DNA from: Doris montereyensis
Taxonomy: Eukaryota > Mollusca > Gastropoda > Nudibranchia > Dorididae
Assembly: GCA_037039925.1 (NCBI GenBank)
Contig: JAXRKP010001061.1
Span: forward strand, 1 to 64,000
Length of the DNA stretch: 64,000 bases
Direction of reading: 5' to 3'
Shown: in pieces, positions 51,978-60,700 of the stretch
Layout: the number at the start of each line of letters is the position of its first letter
Numbering within the stretch: position 1 is the stretch's first letter
The notes under the pieces: generated by a model
What the model saw: only the letters and a program-made list of their open reading frames with translations
The model's database searches: none
Told to the model about the DNA's origin: nothing
Position numbers and translations under genes: made by a program

Positions 51978-54900
51978 CTGGGGAAGCAAAAGAAGAGATC
52001 ATTGATAGCAATTTTCCCCCTTGAATTTTTATCAAATCTATTAAACATTGTACTGCAGCCGTAAAGATTTATTCCTTCCACTTAAAGAGGTGCCGACACT
52101 AAAAGTATGTATTTTCAAGTCTACGACAATCATGAACTGAATAAATTGAATCAATATGCCCTTTGTTGACACTACAAATGTCTTTATGGCATGTTAGGGA
52201 GGGAGAAGGGGAGGGAGGAGGCCCTCTAAATCAAGTTGTAGAATCAATTGTATACACCTTTCTTATCCTAAATTTGAAGCATTATAGGTTGATACACGTA
52301 ACATCCTAATTTGATTGTTGGTCCACCATTTAATTTAATGGCGAGTTTGAAGTTTGGGTAGGGTTTCTTTCAAGTTGGTGCATCTTTGACAGATCTAAAT
52401 CAGCCATCTTTGACAGGTCTAAATCAGCCATCTTTGACAGGTCTAAATCAGCCTATGTATACCTAAGTATTAATTACATCCATTTCTAACAAGACTACAT
52501 GGGGCTGAAGGGGAGTTGTTTATTTGAATATATATCTGTCTGCATATTTTTTTTTTTTTTAAATAGCATGAGAGTGAATGTGTGTGTGATGATGAAAGCC
52601 TTTGTCTACCGCTGAGAGAGCTTTTATATGAAAATGCATTATAGATCTGCATCAATGACCAGGAAACAAGAAGGAAGAATGTTGATTTCAAAATTCTCAT
52701 TAGATAGAACCAACAATCAGTGAATCATTACCTGAGTATTGATCTGGTAATTGGGATCATTCTTCGCATCGGGATCGTCTTCCTCATTGAGATCTCCATC
52801 AAGTCCTGTGAAATATTAATAACCAAAGAAGTATTAGCTTTATGGAAGAGAACAAAAGTACAGCACAAGGGAAAATATTTTTTACCTCAGAAATATTATT
52901 TGGAGACAAAAAATTGGTAGACAGATTACAAATTCATTAAAAACTCAATTCGTTTCCAAAAGATGGGCCCTCAAAATTTTCCATGCCTAGAATCTATTAA
53001 GTATTAAGTCACACCCATCATCTTTTGGAAAATGATTGAGTAGGTTATTGTTAGTGACTTTTTAATTTTATTTTAAGAAGGAGAATATACATATATATAT
53101 ATATATATATATATGAAAAAATACTCCCCCACTTAGACACGATGTAAAAAAGATATGACACAAAACAAGGAGTTTAGGATATTGATTTTTAAAAATACTT
53201 CTGAATTTAAGATCTTTGGAGCAGTTTCATGGGGGAAGAAAGATAAACAATATGCAAGAGGTTAACTTACCACCATCTTGGTTCAGACTGTCTAGAAGTT
53301 CAGCAATAGATTGACCTGCCACATTAAAATCATCATCATCGATGTCCTCGTCTTCATCATCATCACCTTCCGCATCCTGTTGTGAATTTCAAAGAAAGTA
53401 AACCATCATTAATCAAACACGATGAAGCTTCAATTTTGAATAAAATATTCACCTTCTTGCTTTTCTGTGAAATACAAGGTTAGACCGTTACTTTCTTTTT
53501 CGTAAAGTTCAAAGTCATAAGACAGGGATAAATTTGTTATAAACGTTGGAGAAAAATTCAATTTCATTGTGATTCACTCCGTTCACCATATACAGTGATC
53601 TCAGGATGAATTATGAGGAAAAGGCAAGATGAAAGACATGTGAAATGATGAAGGGAAACAAATAGGACCGTACCAGCAAAAAAAAGAAAACTTATCTTAT
53701 GCAAGATGAAGAATGATCTCACAGTTGATGATAATAGATTGTTGAAGTTAAGTAAAATAAACAGACAATAGATGACAATGATGATAATAGACTGTTAAAG
53801 TAAAGTAAAATAAACAGACAATAGATGACAATGATGAAAATAGACAATAGAGTGTTTGTTTTTTGCTTAAGTAAATTAAAATAAACAGACAATAGAGAGT
53901 GTTTGTTTTTTGACAAGAGAAGTCAAATGGGGACTGGGGGCCCAAAATGTGAAGAACAACATGAGAAAAACTAAACAATCGATTGAATTGAAATCTTATT
54001 CAGGAACTTGAAAAAACAGAACAGAAGAACATGAAAGAAAAAATGTTTTACACCTCTTCATCGTCTTCCTCATCATGTTTGGCTGATAAAAATATTAGTC
54101 ATGCTTTCCTCAATGGCATTGGATAGCTCATTGATCAACAACTTGTAAATTCTCGGACAAGAGCAGGAATGGTGGTCCACTGATCGGGAGCTGAAACACA
54201 AAATAGGGTGAAGGCTGTTAAAATGGGAATGAGAAAAACTAATTTTGGATTAATGAACGATTGAATTGAAAAGAGGAGTTCCTATCCTCCAGCCAGCTCA
54301 AATCCACGTGTTTTTCTCCACCCCCTTTATGCAGACAGTCACAGCTTTCTGGGGAGTCTCCGGCACAGCTGCCAGTCAGATGTAGGAAACTTCACTAACA
54401 TTCTGACATGGCTTCACATTTCTCTACTTTTAACAAAGTACTCATTTAAATGACTTGCATTGGGAGGAGGAGAAACATTCTTACCAGTAGAAATAGGGTG
54501 TTGTCGGACAAGTTCACTTGACCAGCTTTTATTACATGAAAGAATAAGGATATGAAATATTACTAAAGCCCCTTAGAGAACAAAGACAAGACAAATACAG
54601 AGCAATAGACAGAAAGAATGTGAAAAATCATTAGATTTTCAGGTATTAACATTCAAAACCATGACTTACAATTAGGCAGCTGAAAGATCAGCACCCTAAG
54701 AGATCAGCACTTAGGAAAATTCACATGAAAAGAGAGCGCACTGATGCCTATCTGACTTGTGGATGATATAAAAGACATCTACTGCACGTCCTCGAATGAA
54801 CACTAAAGGAGTAGGATTCTTTACCAGAAACTACTAAAGGAATGTCAGAGCCTGATTTTATCAATACTCTTTTATCACAGGCTCATAGACAATTAATGTA

Positions 54901-57709
54901 ATGAGAAATCCATCAAAAAAGGGCTCGCAACGTTTTATTTCGGCGCTAGGAAAATATTGATACCATTGTGCCCTAGTGATACCTTTCTTACGTCTTGGGA
55001 CGCGACGGATGAGTATCAATAGTTTTAAGTAAATCTCCGAGGTCTGCTCGATAATCAGGTCGACTAATCTTGTACCATAATCTCAGTATTGGGGGTTTTG
55101 CAGACGTAGGTCAGTTGTTTGGTATTAATAGCATGCTGAAGGAGTTTGCACAACATATGAGCCAAATATAAAAAACAGTCTTATACGTTTTGAACTGTAT
55201 TCATACCTACCTCCAAGCAAATTTCAATGAGATAAGAATAGTTTTCAGTTTGGGACTCTGCCAACAAATGATATATGGCATACTGATGCCATCTGACTTG
55301 TATAAAAATTTTAACTTGTTTGCTCATAACAATTAATGTAATTCCATAAAAACTGACATTTACCCTGTCCACCATATACCGTGATCTCAGAGTGAATAAG
55401 AGGAATCAGCAAGATGAAAGATAAATGAAAAAGAGTGAAAGGAAAAAGTAGGACCTAACAGTAGCCCCCACCAACTGCCCACATTATTGTAAAATTACAA
55501 ACCAAAATAAAAAACACAAAGAAAAATGTCAACATTTACAACTATCCCTATAGTGTACTACAAGATGGTGAAAAGATTTCAATAGTTGAGTCTAATCACC
55601 AGTCATACATATCTGAAAATACCCAAATATGCGCAAAAAGATATAAAGCAGAAAAACAACAATAAATGTGAGCATCAACTGAAAATTTCAGGGCTAAAAA
55701 TGTACCCCCATGAAAATTTCTCTGAATTTAAAAGACGATAATGATTTACCCGTCTCAAACCGAAAACAGTCTGACACAGAAACGAAATTCTAAATTCCAT
55801 CCGTAGAGGCAACAGTCTGTCCGTATCACAAAATACCAGTCTGCCAAAATATATCGATTTGAAGACGACAACAAGATGATATCATAGTGACTGAAAATGA
55901 TCATTACCTTATTTTTTCTTTCATAGCTTCCAAAGAAGAGATGCTGTCGAGAAAGCCACTCACTGAGGATGAATTCTAAGGCTGGTTTCCCGGTTGGGCC
56001 CGGCACGCTGGTCAAGAAGTTCAGCACCGCCTCCAGCTGGGAGAGCATGAGGTGGGCAAACACCATGAGGAGACTCTGTGTGTTGTAAACAATTCAAACA
56101 AGGACATAGAGAAGGAAAAAGCAAAATATTTTTTTTAAATGAAGAGAATGTCTAGATATCGGATATTTCTCATTTACTTTTCTATAGGTTTTTCTTTGTT
56201 CTTTCATTTAATTTACCCACATCCACAACTAAGGTGATCTCAGGGTTTTTGGTAGGATTTTTTAAATCAAGAAAATGTTTCAACCATTGGTGGAGCTTAA
56301 ACCCACGACCTTTGGATTGAGAGAGGCCGCCACCTTGCCTTTGGACTACTGAGTCCCCAATGTTTATCGGAGTAGGCCTAACAGGAGGATGGCGATAGTC
56401 CTGTTACCTCACTCGAGACCGTGTATTTTGGTGCTGTAAATGGCAAATAAAAAAAAACAACTGAAAGTCTCTGAAATGTGAAACTTTCAGACACCGAACA
56501 CCTCCTGTACCGTATTTAATCTCACACTTACAATAACAGTACCATGCAATGCCATCTTTTTCAACCTTCCTGATATAACTAGAAAGTTGACAGCCAGAAT
56601 TTGTTCTTAGACATAGAACTTAGATCTAGATCAATCACATCTACTGGTGAATCCCGATTATTAAACCTTAACTTTTGACAGGTCATCCCCAATTTGTTAA
56701 ATTGTCTAGATCAACATTCTGGAGCTAGCTTACCTGTAACCTAGACCTAGAGTTAGTTGTTTTGAAGATTTGCTTGTTATTATAAAGGTTATAGCAAAAT
56801 TGAAATCAATTCTGATTCTATTAACTTGGCTACCAAGTAGATATAGAAATCTACTGGCTTAGATCTAGGGCTGTCAAGAAAGTAAAGAAGGTTTCGATTT
56901 TTAAATCTGAAATCTTCTCGTGAGTAGTAGGGCCTCACGGATCAGTGTGTAAATTCTAGTTCGTTGAGAAAGTTAAAATAAAGCAGCGTGCTTCCACTGA
57001 TGATTAGTATAAAAATCGGCGTTGGGCCTGGAGTCGGGAATTTTATCCTGTTGTGCTAAATCATCTCACCTATTCATAACAGCGAACATAGAATTATTTT
57101 TAGTGAAAAGGAAGAAAAGGAAACTTAAGAGAAAAATATGTTAAAACTAGAAAACCTCAAATAATCTGAAATCAGAGGAAATCTCAATGATTTACATCTC
57201 TGCACTGTACTTGTATATTCTTTTTGTCCCAGGAAATTTGGGTATTTCAAAGAAGAGTCGAAATAAAATAGATTTTCTTGGTTTTAGGTAAAATTCAAGA
57301 GAAATTCAGGCACACAGGTCATCACTGTCGCTTTATACACAGAATAAAGTAACAGGGAAAAATTAAATCAAAGAGAAATAAATAATAGAACCTATGACTA
57401 AACATGTCGGCCATTCATCTAGTATTTTATATTTCAGAACATAAGTCAGATGAGAAAATATGCTTTTAAAATGTATTGAAAGAAGAGAAACAGAAGACTC
57501 TACAAAACATGCCAACCATCCATTAACTTCTATGTTAATATTAACCCAGAGCAAGTAACAAAGCATACATTCAGTGAATAACAATTGTATACAAAGAACA
57601 TGCAAATATCAAAATCATCTTATCAAAAATACTGTTGAAATTTGTTTTTGTCAAAAGATTAATAAAAAGATGAAAAAGAATAATAATGAATAATTATAAT
57701 AAAGAAGAA

Positions 57710-57741
<32 letters not shown>

Positions 57742-60700
57742 AGAAGAAAGAAGAAAAGAAGAAGAAGAAGAAGAAGAAGAAGAAGAAGAAAGAAGAAAAA
57801 GAAGAAAAGAAGAAGACGAATACTTTGAAACACTCAAAATTGACACCTCAAAGTGTTTTAAAATATTCAGCGCACATACGTTTTCAAATATCACTCACAT
57901 AGACATCAGTTGAAGACAAAGCAAACCACGTAATCAAAGAAGAAAGTGAGGAGGCAGTATAGTAGCACATAAAACAATCAGCGAGTGTCACCTGTAATAC
58001 TGTTAACGTCTCTGCCTGTTGTATTTTACTTAGTACGGCCCCTGAGCATGAGATCAAGGTTTTCTCCAAGCTGTGTGCCACATTTGCCAATTATTGTTGA
58101 CACTAGGCGACCAACGAATGTTGCAGTGTGCTCCGATGTTTTGGGGTCGAGAAGTTTAAAGATGACTTGGACAATATAATGTATTCCAGTATTGTCTGAG
58201 GGGGGAGAGATAATCATGAACATTACAAATGGTTGAGAAAATTGCTAAACACTTTTGTCCTGCCTAAAACAATACAAAATGAAAATATAGAAGACCAAAG
58301 TACTCTAGACATGCAGACATACTGAGAAAATGTGTATATTGTGACAAGGAATAGAACCATATTAACCGAAAGGATTACACATTCGATGCCAATTCAAGAA
58401 GCATTTATAAATAGTGAGAGAGAAAATGTATAGCAATCTTAATGAAATTTGCGGGGGTTTTTTTATAATGCAAAATAGTTTGAATGCAAAATACATGTTT
58501 TTCTGCCCCTTCTTGTAACCTTCACTGCAATAATTCCTCAAGGAATTAAAAGCCTTGTTACTATATTTCATTAATTAAGCATGTTAATTTCTATAACTTA
58601 GTGACTTCTAATCTTGTGCAAGGACAAAAGGAACAATACATTTCTTCAATATCTGTGCCTAAAAATAATAAGTTCCATATCAGTTTTGTCACTCTTAAAG
58701 AAATAATAATGCTAAAATACCACGCAATATATTTTTTTATCGTGATGGCTTGCAGCAATAACATTTTGAAAAATGAATAGATGAATGAAATGAAGCACTC
58801 ACCATATTCATCCTTGAAAGCAATGATCTGATCCAGAGCAAGAGAAGCATAAGCACGAAGGCACTCTCCTCCACTCTATCAACAACAATGAATAAAAACA
58901 GTTATGAAAGGGGCCAGCGAAAAAGAATGGATCATATAGGTTAGAAATGATTAGTCATGAAACTCATGGATAACCGTTTCAAGAGGGAGAGCATATTATA
59001 TCAAAGTATCAAGTGCTGTTTATCAAACAAAAGAACTTGAAAAGCATAACTCAAAAAAAAAAAAAGAAGAGATGCAACCATCAAGAACAAAATAGGCTTT
59101 GTTAAATTGAAACTCCCCCCGTCCACCGTATGTTGTGATCTCATGGTGAATTAATAGGAAACAGCAAGATGAAAGATAAATGGAAGAAGGAAAAGAAAGA
59201 AGTAGGACCTACTAGCAGCATCCATCAACACAAAACAGACAAACCCTGCCAACACAAAACAGACAAACCCCGCCAACACAACACAGACAAACCTAAAACA
59301 CGTGTGTTACAGCTACATCATACACACTGTTGTCTACCACAACCCTTTGAATGGAAGTCCTCTACAGCACCAATATGTTGTAACTGAATATTCTATTGTG
59401 TGGATAAGTGACTTATTATTTTGTCCTTTAATTAATAGATGAATATGCCTTCACTCCACACTTGGTTGTTTGTACCAAAGGTCGTAACAGGAGGGTGCAA
59501 TTGCACATGAAAGATACCTGAAGTGCTGAGTTGTCATCAGTTGTCAACAAAGTATGAATGACAGGCATGAAACATGACATCATCGCTTCTGACAAAGGTA
59601 GAGGAACACTTCTGACCAGGCAAGTCACCATCTCAATAGAAATCTGTGAAACAATATTTCATGTCAATTATATAATAGCAGCTATATAAAATATGCCAAA
59701 AGAAAAAGGCCCAGCAACTCACAAATTGAGTTGGTCAGTACGAAGAGGATGAAGAAAAAATAACAGACATCAGTCACAAATGCAGTAAAGAGCAAAATTT
59801 TGTGAACTGTTTTTAATTTTACCCAACAAGCAGATGTTATCTCTATCATAAATTACTTTTCAGCTCTGTAAATGGACATTTAAATTTCATGTCATAAATA
59901 GACCCATAGACCAGATAGAAGAATGGAAACTGATGAGAAGGAAAAAAGAAAGATACCAATATACATTTTGCCCATAGAACAAATTTGACAAAAATTGGTA
60001 CATGACTCAATGAATGATGAATGCATGGATGTGTTTCTGTAATATTAAAAAAGCTAGTATTAATTGCAATATGCTTGCAGTCTGTAACTCAGCATTATAG
60101 GCTAGCTTCAACATCCGTAGTTATGACAAACAAAATAAAATCTTCAGTAGTAAAATAAATCAAATTTGATTATGAACTGTACCAAAATCTAAATGTAATT
60201 AATTTTTTTATCATTTATTTTCTCCGACCGACACTCTGCTGAACATGACTGTTACTCAGGATCAGATGAAAAGCTGCATTGAGATCAAAGATTATAAGTT
60301 TTGATGTCACAAATCAACAGTGAAGAGATTTCATGCAAAGATCAAAGATTGTAAGTTAAAGTATCACAAATCAAGAGCAAAACGATTTGACAGTAAAAAC
60401 AAAGTAAAGATAGTCCCATACTCAGACTTGAACGCAGGGTAATCAGGATAGAGTCTTGATTTTCCTAGGAATAAGGCATAATGTGATAGTTAGTCATTGC
60501 TTTCTACACTGCCTTTACTTTCATCGAAGCTGAATAGACCTAGCTACCCATTTCGCTGCAGGGTCGCCAGAGGGCCAGAAAAATTTGCCCGAACTGGGAC
60601 CTCCTGGGTGGTAGTCAGTCGAGGCGGCAGTAGCTCAGTCGGTAGAACGTCTGACTACAACCCAGGAGGCCCAAGTTCAATCCCCAGAGATTTGTTAGAG

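Noticed and set aside
57651..57913. Poly-Glu and poly-Leu/Ser frames
   Set aside because: They are translations of the (GAA)n microsatellite in an IPO9 intron.
60619..60690. Possible tRNA gene
   Set aside because: The A- and B-boxes are good, but no seven-base acceptor stem or standard anticodon stem could be formed.
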